NCBI GenBank assembly: GCA_958431945.1
Contig: CAUASQ010000006.1
Coordinates: forward strand, 1-27,927
Direction: 5' to 3'
From: an uncultured Collinsella sp.
GTDB taxonomy: Bacteria > Actinomycetota > Coriobacteriia > Coriobacteriales > Coriobacteriaceae
Length of the DNA stretch: 27,927 nt
In this document: positions 5,769 through 14,187 of the stretch, in pieces
Numbering within the stretch: position 1 is the stretch's first letter
How the letters are laid out: the number at the start of each line of letters is the position of its first letter
Position numbers and translations under genes: made by a program
Notes under the pieces: model-generated
What the model saw: the letters and a program-made list of their open reading frames with translations, nothing else
Told to the model about the DNA's origin: nothing
Database searches by the model: none

Positions 5769-8255
5769 ATGACCGAACACCATGCCATCAGCCGCCGAGC
5801 GTTTACGCTGGGCCTAGGGCTTGCGGCGTTGTCACCACTTGCAAGCCTGCCCGAAACCGCAGCGCCGGGCATTCCCCTGCGAGCGGCATTTGCAGACAAC
5901 ACACCCGCACCGTCGGACAGCCTCGACAATTTCGTCATTCGCCTTCGCCCCGCGGGCTATTTTCGCACCGCGAGCGTCAACCAAGACGGCAACGTTCGCG
6001 GCAACGTCTGCCACCTGTTTAACGACGGCACGTCCAGCAAGCTCATCCTTGAGAACGTAACGACCAAGAATGACGATACAAACTGGTATGCTATCCGCAC
6101 CTTGCTCAATTTCGAAGAGCATAAAAAGACGGGCTACAGCATTTGGTCGGTCGACGACGACTCTGACAAAGATGGAAAGGTCATCCACGTATGGGGCGGC
6201 GAGTATGACAACAAGCCCAGCCGCGCTTTTGCGTTCGAGCGTCAATCAAACGGAACCTATATCATCCGAGACCGCACGGTCGAGAAAGAAACCGAGAAAA
6301 AAGACATTAAGTACCTGGCAATAGAATCGAACGGCGAAGACCAGGACAACAATAAGATCTGCCATAAGAGTAAGAGCATTCCGTGGGAGCTCGAACTTAT
6401 CGGTTACGACATGAAAAAGAACGATGCCACGGTTAGCAGCCTCGACTGGATCACGTACAGCAGCTACGTCGACGGACCATGTTGGATGAAATACGTCGAC
6501 GACAACAAGTTCCTCGACGAGCTGAGCATCCCGGGTACGCACGATTCGGGCACCTGCAGCGTGGACAACGACACTGAGCCCCAATCCTCGCAAGTAAAAT
6601 GCCAGCAGGATTACATTCCCACGCAGTTGCTCGAAGGCATTCGCTATTTTGATATCCGGCTCGGAAAGGGCGATGACCCCGGCATCGACCACGGGATTTT
6701 CTACCTACTCAAAAAAGACGGGAACTATCTGCATCTCTCCGATGTCATCGGGTACTTCAAAACGTTTTTGAACGAAAACCCGTCAGAAGCGCTCATCATG
6801 CTCGCATCGCGCGGCAACGATGAGGCTACCGACGAAAGCATAACGACGGCCTTCGCCAAGGTTATGGCCGATAACCCCAACCTGTTCTACACGTCGAGCC
6901 ACGTCCCCACGCTGGGCGAGGTGCGCGGAAAGATCGTCCTGCTGCGTCGATTTGGGCTCGCCGGCAACAGCGTAAGCGGCCACACGTGGGGCCTCGACCT
7001 CACCCAATGGGATGACAAGATCAAGGCGCATTCCGGGCAGTCGATGTGTCTCGTCCAAGACGCGCGGGGATTTGAAGCCATAGGGGAAACGGGCAATGAA
7101 GAGCCCTATTGCACCAAGGTATATGCCCAGGACAAGTACAAACTCACGGGAACCGACAAGCTCAGCTGGGTCGATAATGCGCTGAAGGAAACGACCGGGC
7201 GCACGTGCAACAAGGTGGACGTCGTGGACGATGCCGGGGCCGAGGTGCAAGTCCAGGAGCGTTGCTGGTCTATCAACTACACCAGCTGCACGGGCTTGTC
7301 GCACGGAGGCAATCCTTTTACCTCGGCACGAGTAGTCAACGAGCATCTGTACAAGAGCCCGTACATCAATCCCAGCGGCACCGAGGATACAAAGTCAGAT
7401 TACCTCAAGCACATTGGCATCATCGCATCCGACTTTGTTGATGCGGCGCTGGCCCGGAGCATCTACCAGCGCAATTACAATTACGATACGAAGCACACGC
7501 AGTCGGCTTCGTGCTGCCTCCCGACCCGCATGCGCATGACGTACGGCGACTCGCTGAGCAATGCCTCGCTCCAGGATGGCAAGACCGTTGGCGAGGGCCA
7601 TTTCCGCCTTGTCGACAGCAGCAACGTACTCAACGTGGCGGCTTCGGGCCATGCGTTTACCATCGAATACGTGGATGTCGACGCCTTGGGCAACGAGACC
7701 GTTACGGGGCTGCAGGGATCCGTGCCCATCGATATCGATCCGCGCGCACTGACACCCCACTTTGAGGGGCTCGAAGGCCTTAAGGCCGGCGAGGATGTGC
7801 GCACAAAGGTCGCGGCGCTGCTCGAGGGCAAACTCGAAAACGATGCCTGCACGGCTCAGCTCGAGTTTGTGCACGACGCGGACGGCGCTCCGGGCACGGC
7901 AATGGCCGAGGGCGAGGCATTTACCGCGGGAACGTACTGGGTGCGCGCGAACGGTCTTTTGGGCGACGCGGCGCAAAACTACAAGCTTGCTAATGACGGA
8001 GCCGCGAGCTTTACCGTAGCGGCCTCGAGCAGTGCAGGCGGCACCGGCACCGACGGTGGCACGGGTTCCAACGCAGGCAGCGCTGATAAGAACGGTAAGG
8101 GCAACAAGGGCAAGAACTCGGGCGGAAAACTCGCCGACACGGGCGACGGCTCCGGCATTGCCGCCGGGCTCGCTGCCGCCGCCGTAGCGACAACGGTCGC
8201 CGGCGCGGCAATGCTTGCCAACGACCGCGAAAACGCTGGGGACGGCAGCGAATAG
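5769..8255 (+). CDS. Cell-wall-anchored phosphatidylinositol-specific phospholipase C with lectin-like domain
   Basis: 828 aa. The N-terminus has a Tat-type signal (SRRAFTLGLGLAAL). Residues about 55-210 look like a beta-trefoil/ricin-like binding module (FVIRLRPAGYFRTAS, YSIWSV). The PI-PLC X domain follows: LSIPGTHDSGT with His258/Asp259, RYFDIRL with Arg297, and IDHG with His308. The His-Arg-His spacing is close to that of bacterial PI-PLC, so the enzyme should be active, cleaving phosphatidylinositol or GPI to diacylglycerol and an inositol (cyclic) phosphate. A beta-rich region (about 605-760) and a Gly/Asn/Lys linker lead to the sorting signal LADTG (788-792), a hydrophobic segment and a short tail. 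The tail (NDRENAGDGSE) is acidic, unusual for sortase substrates. The start at 5769 follows GGAG 6 nt upstream. It is monocistronic, with terminators on both sides. Confidence 0.9.
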   Translation: MTEHHAISRRAFTLGLGLAALSPLASLPETAAPGIPLRAAFADNTPAPSDSLDNFVIRLRPAGYFRTASVNQDGNVRGNVCHLFNDGTSSKLILENVTTKNDDTNWYAIRTLLNFEEHKKTGYSIWSVDDDSDKDGKVIHVWGGEYDNKPSRAFAFERQSNGTYIIRDRTVEKETEKKDIKYLAIESNGEDQDNNKICHKSKSIPWELELIGYDMKKNDATVSSLDWITYSSYVDGPCWMKYVDDNKFLDELSIPGTHDSGTCSVDNDTEPQSSQVKCQQDYIPTQLLEGIRYFDIRLGKGDDPGIDHGIFYLLKKDGNYLHLSDVIGYFKTFLNENPSEALIMLASRGNDEATDESITTAFAKVMADNPNLFYTSSHVPTLGEVRGKIVLLRRFGLAGNSVSGHTWGLDLTQWDDKIKAHSGQSMCLVQDARGFEAIGETGNEEPYCTKVYAQDKYKLTGTDKLSWVDNALKETTGRTCNKVDVVDDAGAEVQVQERCWSINYTSCTGLSHGGNPFTSARVVNEHLYKSPYINPSGTEDTKSDYLKHIGIIASDFVDAALARSIYQRNYNYDTKHTQSASCCLPTRMRMTYGDSLSNASLQDGKTVGEGHFRLVDSSNVLNVAASGHAFTIEYVDVDALGNETVTGLQGSVPIDIDPRALTPHFEGLEGLKAGEDVRTKVAALLEGKLENDACTAQLEFVHDADGAPGTAMAEGEAFTAGTYWVRANGLLGDAAQNYKLANDGAASFTVAASSSAGGTGTDGGTGSNAGSADKNGKGNKGKNSGGKLADTGDGSGIAAGLAAAAVATTVAGAAMLANDRENAGDGSE

Positions 8256-8288
8256 GCAAGCCGGCCTTTTAGACACATCGACTCAATG

Positions 8289-8324
8289 GGGGGCGCAGGA
8301 CACCGTTCTGTGCCCCCGATTTTT
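8289..8324 (+). terminator. Rho-independent terminator after the phospholipase gene
   Basis: Stem GGGGGCGCAG (8289-8298) with CTGTGCCCCC (8308-8317, one G-T pair), 9-nt loop, then GATTTTT. Confidence 0.85.
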
Positions 8325-8349
8325 ACCTTGGCCCAAACGCCGCCATAGG

Positions 8350-8619
8350 CTACATCACCATGTTCAGCGCGTTAACAAACTCCTGGGCCTTCGCACGGCT
8401 GCTCAGGCTAAAAACACAAGCAGTCAACAGCCTGTTACGCAGAAAAACATCGCGGCCCTTGATCCTGTTGACCCCCGTAATGTCCTTAAGATAAACAATC
8501 TCGGTGTGCTTGCCGCCAAAAGTGCCCTTCTTGAGCACCTCAATACGGTTGGGGTAGATCTTGACGTCTTTATACCTACCCGAACCCTTGTCCTGAAACA
8601 GCAAGGTGTTGTTGTCCAT
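8350..8619 (-). CDS. Small PH-like domain protein
   Basis: 89 aa from MDNNTLLFQDKGSGRYKD. The pattern of beta strands (VKIYPNRIEVLKKG, TEIVYLKDITGVNRIKG, RLLTACVFSL) followed by a C-terminal helix (RAKAQEFVNALNMVM) resembles short bacterial pleckstrin-homology-like domains. There is no signal peptide, transmembrane segment or catalytic motif, so it is probably a cytoplasmic binding module with unknown ligand. The frame also opens at a GTG (8664), but the ATG at 8619 has GGGAG 8 nt upstream, and a candidate promoter would start transcription downstream of that GTG. It ends opposite the phospholipase terminator. Confidence 0.75.
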   Translation of the reverse strand: MDNNTLLFQDKGSGRYKDVKIYPNRIEVLKKGTFGGKHTEIVYLKDITGVNRIKGRDVFLRNRLLTACVFSLSSRAKAQEFVNALNMVM

Positions 8620-8664
8620 ACGCGTCACTCCCGCGGGGTTCGCTAAAACTGCCTCTATGGTCAC

Positions 8665-8694
8665 ATTTTAACCACCGCAAGGCTCCCATGCGAA
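8665..8694 (-). promoter_or_regulatory. Candidate promoter of the PH-like gene
   Basis: Minus strand TTCGCA (8694-8689), 18-nt spacer, TAAAAT (8670-8665). The predicted start lies about 7 nt downstream, within the would-be GTG-started extension, which supports the ATG at 8619. Confidence 0.4.
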
Positions 8695-8787
8695 GGTGCC
8701 AGACAACATAGCAATTCGTGTCCGCGCGAGGCTTTAAACTAAATGCGTTAAAGATGCATTCCACAAGAGGAAAGTGGGGCGACAGTG

Positions 8788-9837
8788 ATGGGTGAACTAG
8801 TAAACCGTGGAGAATCGGCAATCGTGCCCGAAGGTTTTTACAAGCAGGTCTCCTCGATTCTCAACGCCGCTCGCGACAAGGCCTATACCGCCGTTAACTT
8901 TGCAATGGTTGAGGCATATTGGGAGATCGGCAAGAGTATTGTAGATGAACAGGGCGGAGAGGAGCGCGCAACATATGGAGAGGCATTGATTGCAGGCCTC
9001 TCCAGAAGGCTTACCGCGGATTTCGGAAGAGGCTTTGGCATCGCAAACCTTCGCAATATGCGTCAGTTCTTTCTTGCGTTTCCAATTCGCGACGCACTGC
9101 GTAGCGAATTGAGCTGGACTCATTACCGCAGGTTGATGCGCATTTCCGACCCTGATGCTCGCACCTGGTACATGAACGAATGCGCCGATTCTCGTTGGAG
9201 CACGCGTCAGCTCGAACGCCAGATCAACACCATGTTCCGCGAGCGCCTACTTGCCAGCAAGGACAAGGAGGCCGTCACCCAGGAAATCCAAAAGAGCGCC
9301 CCGGCTCGTCGCCCCGAGGATATCATCCGCGACCCATATGTACTGGAGTTTTTAGGTTTCTCGGACGATACTGCGTTTCGCGAGAGCGATCTAGAGCAGG
9401 CGCTCATCACGCATCTTCAGAAGTTCCTGCTGGAGCTTGGCCGTGGTTTCGCTTTCGAGGCGCGCCAAAAGCGCATCACCTTTGATGGGCGCCATTTCTA
9501 TATTGACCTTGTTTTTTACAACTATCTGATGCGCTGCTTCGTGCTCATCGACCTTAAGACGGACGACCTTACGCATCAGGACCTGGGCCAGATGCAAATG
9601 TATGTGAACTACTACACGCGCGAGCTCATGAACGAAGGCGACAATCCGCCCATAGGCATCGTGCTCTGCGCGGACAAAAGCGATTCGATTGTCGAGTACA
9701 CGCTGCCCGAAGACAACGACCAAGTGTTTGCCGCCAAATACCTGCCGTATCTTCCAAGCAAGGAAGAGCTGGCGCGCGAACTAAGCGCCGAGTACCGCGC
9801 CATCAACGAAGCGACTAATGGCGAAACGCAAGGGTAG
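8788..9837 (+). CDS. DUF1016 / YhcG-type PDDEXK nuclease domain protein, orphan
   Basis: 349 aa. The N-terminal helical part (VEAYWEIGKSIVDEQ, FGIANLRNMRQFF, LSWTHYRRLMRI) is typical of DUF1016_N. The C-terminal part holds the PD-(D/E)xK-like core: FYIDLVFYNY, VLIDLKT, then DLGQMQMYVNYY and PPIGIVLCADK. Members are predicted DNA nucleases, often next to type I restriction genes or scattered as accessory genes. No hsd, methylase or toxin partner is visible here. A GTG at 8785 directly precedes the ATG at 8788; the ATG is chosen, with GTGGGG about 8 nt upstream. The 5' third uses AGA/AGG and A/T-ending codons more than the neighbouring housekeeping genes, a hint of transfer. Natural substrate unknown. 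Confidence 0.88.
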   Translation: MGELVNRGESAIVPEGFYKQVSSILNAARDKAYTAVNFAMVEAYWEIGKSIVDEQGGEERATYGEALIAGLSRRLTADFGRGFGIANLRNMRQFFLAFPIRDALRSELSWTHYRRLMRISDPDARTWYMNECADSRWSTRQLERQINTMFRERLLASKDKEAVTQEIQKSAPARRPEDIIRDPYVLEFLGFSDDTAFRESDLEQALITHLQKFLLELGRGFAFEARQKRITFDGRHFYIDLVFYNYLMRCFVLIDLKTDDLTHQDLGQMQMYVNYYTRELMNEGDNPPIGIVLCADKSDSIVEYTLPEDNDQVFAAKYLPYLPSKEELARELSAEYRAINEATNGETQG

Positions 9838-10262
9838 CAGCACGTTGCGACCGAAGCCACCGCAGCCGTCGCAGGCGCACTCGCGGTTGCGACGCACGCT
9901 ACGAAACAATACCGGTCATGGACGCCGGCAACGACATTCTAGCCGTGGCTGGCGAGCGTGACCTGACAGGCAAAGACGCGGCCTTCGTCTGATGTGGGTC
10001 CATTGGCTGCCACAGAAAAGGGCCGGTTGCAGCCGGCCCTTTAGACGATAATACCTGCGTTGCCCGCGCTTCCGAAGTGTGACTAGCCGAGGAGCGGGTT
10101 CCGCGGCACAACCTGATTTTACCCAGTGAGGAGGCTCTTTTGCAGCCGCTCCACTGTTTATTTACATCTGGCACCCTCAAACAATCAGACGGCAGCCCGC
10201 ACTCCTGAGAGCTGCCCCGCACCCCCGGCCATCACCTTACGGCAACAACCGGTGCTACTCCC
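9838..10262. other. 425-bp region without a convincing gene
   Basis: It lies between convergent genes. I see a bidirectional terminator (10017-10042) and one protein-like stretch in a short plus-strand frame (about 9902-9991, ending AGERDLTGKDAAFV before TGA) that could be the 3' relic of a lost gene; I cannot assign it. A GAGGAGG followed by a 22-codon TTG-started frame near 10134 is not convincing. No tRNA or repeat was found. Confidence 0.4.
10017..10042. terminator. Bidirectional terminator between convergent genes
   Basis: Perfect 10-bp stem AAAGGGCCGG (10017-10026) with CCGGCCCTTT (10033-10042), 6-nt loop. The T tail is short on the plus strand; on the minus strand it reads TTTTCTG. 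Confidence 0.75.
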
Positions 10263-11600
10263 CTACTTCCCAAATAGCGCACCCAGCAGACCGCGGCGTT
10301 TGGGCTTCTCCTCTCGGTAGGAACCCTCGACGGCGGCTGCAACCTGGCGCGGTTGCTCGCCGCCTCCACGGCGCACGATCTGGTATAGGAACGGAGATTT
10401 AACATATTTGACCTCGACGGGCGTGGCGTGCACGGTGCTCTCACCGGACAGATGCAGGCTCGGGCTGAGCGGCGCCACGATATGCGTTTCGCGCTTGTCG
10501 CTAAACACCACCGCGGCCGCACGACCCGTCTGGCCGTTTACGGCAATGCGCACCTGCTCGCCATCGCGGCCATCCGTCGCCGGACGATCGACAAAGTAGA
10601 CCGGCACCATCACCAGGCCATCCTTATGCTTGCGGGCCTTGCGCGCCCAGGTTCGGATGCTCTTTTTATTGAGCCCCAGTACGGCCTCGGCATCGTTGCC
10701 CGCAACGTCGAGCGCCAACTTATCAATGACCACCTGGTCCTTGGTAGATGCATCGACGGAGACGACGCGGAAGTCGCCTTCCTGCATGGCGGGATCGAAC
10801 GGACCGACCTTGGCAAAGTCCCACGGCTCCAAAATGCCCATGAGGCGAACGTCCAGGTAGTTTGCCCTGGGGTATGCCCAGTCGAGCACCTCGTAGTACA
10901 CCAGGGTTTCCTTGCTCAGGCCCTTGCCCGGGAAGCTCGCCATCATGCGCAGGTCCGCCAGCGCCATGGGGAAATAGAAGAGCATCATGTCGTTTTGGAT
11001 CGCATCTTCCACGTCGTGCCCGGCAAAGGCATCCGGATACTGGCGCACCAGCTGCAGCGCGTTGGCACGTGCCTGCTGCGGCGAGATTTCGCAGGGAATA
11101 CCCTGATCCGGCACATACTCCGCACCCACGCCCATGGTCAGACGCTTGCTAAACGTCCCCGGCTTGAGCAGGTCGGCAATGCCGATCTTGTTGCCGCAGG
11201 ACGGGCACTCAAACACGCGCTGGGTCGACTCGCCCTCAAAGGACGCACCACAGAAGGGGCAAGGAATGCTCACATGCGTGGCCTCTTGGAACTCCTGCGC
11301 CGTGCCGCGATCCTCCCACAGCAGATGTTCCAGGACCGACTGATTGCGCCAGTGCGAATTGAAGAAATACCAGTCCGGGTCCTCCGGGCGCTCGAGTTGC
11401 GACACATGCGTGAGCTTGAGCAGTCCATCCACTACCGTCAACGGCGTATGGCGAATGCCCAAAGCGCTCTTGGGCTCTCCGGCGTCCGCCTGCCACGGAA
11501 TGACCGCACCGCAATAAGCGCACTCAAAGCTGCGCTTAGCTTGGTGCGAGTACATAGGGCCGCCGCAGTTTTGACATTTAACGGCAAACATCTTGTCCAT
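10263..11600 (-). CDS. Double zinc-ribbon protein of unknown function
   Basis: 445 aa from MDKMFAVKCQNCGG. Two zinc ribbons are visible: C9/C12-C27/C30, and C114/C117-C132/C135 (CPFC...CPSC). They are separated by a region with WYFFNSHWRNQSVLEHLLWED. The rest is an unrecognised alpha/beta region (QLVRQYPDAFAGHDVEDAI, MLFYFPMALADLRMMA, YYEVLDWAYPRANYLDVR, VPVYFVDRPATDG), ending in a basic tail, KPKRRGLLGALFGK. There is no transmembrane segment or signal. Ribbon pairs plus a body with a possible ligand or nucleic-acid surface suggest binding to nucleic acid or to a protein complex, but no family is recognised. The start at 11600 lies 8 nt after AAAGGAGG. An upstream extension of the frame has no ribosome binding site. 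It is divergent from the CDF gene. Confidence 0.8.
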   Translation of the reverse strand: MDKMFAVKCQNCGGPMYSHQAKRSFECAYCGAVIPWQADAGEPKSALGIRHTPLTVVDGLLKLTHVSQLERPEDPDWYFFNSHWRNQSVLEHLLWEDRGTAQEFQEATHVSIPCPFCGASFEGESTQRVFECPSCGNKIGIADLLKPGTFSKRLTMGVGAEYVPDQGIPCEISPQQARANALQLVRQYPDAFAGHDVEDAIQNDMMLFYFPMALADLRMMASFPGKGLSKETLVYYEVLDWAYPRANYLDVRLMGILEPWDFAKVGPFDPAMQEGDFRVVSVDASTKDQVVIDKLALDVAGNDAEAVLGLNKKSIRTWARKARKHKDGLVMVPVYFVDRPATDGRDGEQVRIAVNGQTGRAAAVVFSDKRETHIVAPLSPSLHLSGESTVHATPVEVKYVKSPFLYQIVRRGGGEQPRQVAAAVEGSYREEKPKRRGLLGALFGK

Positions 11601-11818
11601 GGAAACGTCCTCCTTTGCACAGGGGCTGTCGACATTAAGTATGCCGAGCAAACAGGCACATGCCCATACCCATGTGGCCCAAAATGGACCACCCAGGCAG
11701 ACGAGAAGGCTCGCTCGTTAGCACCGGCAGACTATTGCTGCATTTTCTGAGCATCGGTGCACGGCGCCCCCGCGCGAGCTACACTATCCCCTTAAACATG
11801 ATTGTGAGGACGACCGCT

Positions 11819-13000
11819 ATGCTATTTGTAAATCGGCTGGTACATACGCTTGTTCCCGGCAGCGAGGGCGAGCCGGTCGATGTATCTTGCCGCACCAACG
11901 CGGGTTTTGCCGCAAGCCTCATCTGCATTGGCCTCAACATCACCCTGTGCCTGGCCAAGGGCATCGCGGGCCTGCTCGCCGGCTCCGTCTCCCTCATCGC
12001 CGACGCTTTCAACAACCTCTCCGATGCCTCGAGCAACATCGTGAGCCTGCTCGGGTTCCGCCTTGCCAGCCGCCCGGCAGACGAAGGCCACCCCTATGGT
12101 CACGGCCGCTATGAGTACCTAGCCGGCCTGTTCGTCGCCGTCCTGGTCTGCGCCGTCGGCATCAACCTGATCCTCGAGTCGGTCACCAAGATCATCAAGC
12201 CTTCCCCCACCGCTTACACGTTCATTTCCCTTGCGGCACTGGCTACGTCCATGCTCGTAAAGCTCTGGATGGCCGCGTTCAACCGCACGCTGGGTGACCG
12301 CATCGACTCGGAGACGCTCATCGCCACAGCACAGGACTCCAAAAACGACGTCATCACCTCGGGCTCGGTCTTAGCGGCGGCGCTTATTTCGCAGACGACC
12401 GGCTTTGACCTCGACGGCTGGGCGGGCCTGGGCGTGGGCATCTTCATTTGCATCAGCGGCATGGGCCTGGTGCGCGACGCCATCAGCCCGTTGCTGGGGC
12501 AAGCGCCCGACCCCAAGCTCGTCCAGGCAATCCGCGACAAGATCATGTCCTATCCGCAGGTCCTGGGCACACACGACCTCATGGTGCACGACTACGGCCC
12601 CGGCCGTCAGTTTGCCAGCGCACACGTGGAAATGCCCGGCGAGGGCGATGCCTTTGAGCACCACGAGATTCTGGACACCATCGAACACGATATCAAGCAT
12701 CAGATGGGCATCGGTATCACGCTACACTGCGACCCCATCGCCACCACCGGCGACGACCTGCGCGGCTGGGTCAAGCGCGGCATCATGCAGATCGATCCTG
12801 CGCTCTCCATCCACGACCTGCACGAGCACGACGGGTTCGTTTCGTTTGACCTGGTGCGTCCCGACGGCTTTGACATATCCGACGAGGAGCTGCTGGAGCT
12901 CGTCACGCGCATCGTGCACGAGCGCCGGCCCGATGTCTCATGCGTCGTCACGTTTGATTCGGGCTTCAGCTCGCCCGAGCGTCCGGCCGAGCAGCTGTAG
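11819..13000 (+). CDS. Cation diffusion facilitator (CDF) family transporter
   Basis: 393 aa. CDF proteins export divalent metals (Zn, Fe, Mn, Co) by proton antiport. Transmembrane segments are visible around FAASLICIGLNITLCLAKG, LAGSVSLIADAFNNLSD, YLAGLFVAVLVCAVGINLIL, FISLAALATSMLVKLWM, DVITSGSVLAAALIS and GLGVGIFICISGMGLV. Metal-site residues are seen in ADAFNNLSDASSN (TM2) and AQDSKNDVITS (TM5). The cytosolic signature HPYGHGRYEYLAG is intact. The C-terminal cytoplasmic domain is longer than the minimal CDF form, with an extra about 70 residues after the HCDP segment. An upstream in-frame ATG (11798) lacks a ribosome binding site; 11819 follows TGAGGA. A TACACT -10-like hexamer lies at 11780. 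The metal is not predictable here. Confidence 0.92.
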   Translation: MLFVNRLVHTLVPGSEGEPVDVSCRTNAGFAASLICIGLNITLCLAKGIAGLLAGSVSLIADAFNNLSDASSNIVSLLGFRLASRPADEGHPYGHGRYEYLAGLFVAVLVCAVGINLILESVTKIIKPSPTAYTFISLAALATSMLVKLWMAAFNRTLGDRIDSETLIATAQDSKNDVITSGSVLAAALISQTTGFDLDGWAGLGVGIFICISGMGLVRDAISPLLGQAPDPKLVQAIRDKIMSYPQVLGTHDLMVHDYGPGRQFASAHVEMPGEGDAFEHHEILDTIEHDIKHQMGIGITLHCDPIATTGDDLRGWVKRGIMQIDPALSIHDLHEHDGFVSFDLVRPDGFDISDEELLELVTRIVHERRPDVSCVVTFDSGFSSPERPAEQL

Positions 13001-13018
13001 CCCCGCTCCGCTCGTCCG

Positions 13019-14008
13019 CTAGTTTCCCTGCGCGCCCGAGATGCCGTTTTGCAGTGCGTTCCAGGCATCCATCGCCATGCCGCCCAAGTTCTGCGCGGTA
13101 TCGCCCAGGTTTTGCGCCGTATCGCCCAGCTCTTGCGCCTTGTCTCCCAACTCCTGCGCCTTGTTGCTCAAGTCCTCCAGCGTATTGGAGCTCGAGCTAT
13201 CGGTACCGCTTTGTCCGTCGGACGAGTTGCCTGAGCTGTTCTTGTGCGTGAGCTGAATTTCGAGGTTGCCGCTGTCGTTATAGTAGGCAGAAGTAACGAC
13301 CCAGTTGGCATCGACGACGGGCGTTGAGCCATCATCAGTCAGGACCACGGCATTCGAAAGATCGGCGCCGCGCGACTTGAGAAGCTTCTTGGCGTTGGAC
13401 CAATACTGCCCCGGGATATCGCTCAGATCGACGGTGCTAGACGAGGCGGACTCGGTTTGCTCGGCAGCGGTATCGGCCGTTGAGCTCCCCCGCTTGTTGA
13501 GCATGCCCGACACGATGGCAAACACAACCGACAGCGCAAAGAAAATCGCCAGCACGATGAGGATCTTCTTGATCACGCTCGACGAACGCGACGGCCTCTT
13601 CTCCTCGTCTTCGCTATATTGCGGAATCGACTTGGGGTACTCGCGATACGGCTCGCGCGACTCGTAGCGAGGCTGCGCCGTGCGAGGCATATACGTCGTC
13701 TGCTGAGGCTGCGGAATGGGATTCTGCGGCAGGTTGTCATAGGGATTCGGCGTCGAGGCAGCATAAGAATCCTGCGGCGTGTAATCAAACGGATCCGGAG
13801 CTGCGTTGCCATAGGGGCCTTGCGAAGATGCAGCGTAAGAATCCTGCGCCGTGTCGCCATAGCCCATAACCCGGGTGGGCTCGGCAGAAGGCTGCGTCGC
13901 GGCGGGGTCGGCATAACCGGGGTTGGGAACAACGCGGGTCGCATCGGCGCTATCGCCAGCCTGCGCGGAACCGTAGCCGCCCATCACGGTTGTCTTGTCC
14001 TGATCCAT
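13019..14008 (-). CDS. Single-pass membrane protein with low-complexity N-terminus, PASTA-like ectodomain and heptad repeats
   Basis: 329 aa. Residues 1-140 are cytoplasmic and rich in Pro, Gln, Tyr and Ala, with repeated QDSYAAS motifs and three short Thr motifs (KTTVMGGYG, ATRVV, PTRVMGYG) that look like possible Ser/Thr-kinase or FHA targets. A transmembrane segment spans about 146-170. Outside follows a Ser/Thr stalk, then a small domain (DIPGQYWSNAKKLLKSRGAD...NWVVTSAYYNDSGNLEIQLTH) reminiscent of a PASTA or related lipid-II-binding fold. Residues about 284-311 are four heptads, AQ(E/N)LGD(K/T), likely a coiled coil. The start at 14008 has AAAGGA about 8 nt upstream. It converges with the CDF gene with only 18 bp between stops. 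Function unknown; an envelope sensor or scaffold is my inference. Confidence 0.75.
   Translation of the reverse strand: MDQDKTTVMGGYGSAQAGDSADATRVVPNPGYADPAATQPSAEPTRVMGYGDTAQDSYAASSQGPYGNAAPDPFDYTPQDSYAASTPNPYDNLPQNPIPQPQQTTYMPRTAQPRYESREPYREYPKSIPQYSEDEEKRPSRSSSVIKKILIVLAIFFALSVVFAIVSGMLNKRGSSTADTAAEQTESASSSTVDLSDIPGQYWSNAKKLLKSRGADLSNAVVLTDDGSTPVVDANWVVTSAYYNDSGNLEIQLTHKNSSGNSSDGQSGTDSSSSNTLEDLSNKAQELGDKAQELGDTAQNLGDTAQNLGGMAMDAWNALQNGISGAQGN
13086..13169 (-). repeat. Four tandem 21-bp repeats in the coding sequence
   Basis: Units 13086-13106, 13107-13127, 13128-13148 and 13149-13169 are diverged copies encoding the heptads AQELGDK, AQELGDT, AQNLGDT and AQNLGGM. The copies differ by several bases each, so they are not freshly duplicated, but the array could still vary in copy number. 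Confidence 0.85.
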
Positions 14009-14126
14009 GCAACGATTCCTTTCCGTCGCGCGTGAGCCTCAAGTTATCCATGCATTCTACCCGCGCAAAAGCCTATGATGGGCAGAGTCCGTCGGTATCT
14101 ACAAGACATGCGCGGGCCTAAGGATC

Positions 14127-14162
14127 AAAAAGCCCCGCCGGGCCTTGTGGGCACGGCGGGGC
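14127..14162 (-). terminator. Rho-independent terminator after fhs
   Basis: Perfect 9-bp stem (14132-14140 with 14154-14162), followed on the minus strand by TTTTT (14131-14127). Confidence 0.9.
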
Positions 14163-14187
14163 GGACAAGCAGCTATGGACAGCAGAC

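Noticed and set aside
10134..10210. TTG-started 22-codon frame after GAGGAGG
   Set aside because: Too short, no conserved feature, antisense to nothing but also without a promoter; not convincing as a gene.
11660..11700. Third relative of the 19-bp lipoprotein repeat (ATGTGGCCCAAAATGGACCACC)
   Set aside because: Shares only short words with the repeat and cannot be aligned end to end.
10428..11750. Plus-strand open frame of 440 codons
   Set aside because: Antisense to the double zinc-ribbon gene, whose strand has the AAAGGAGG site and clear cysteine motifs.
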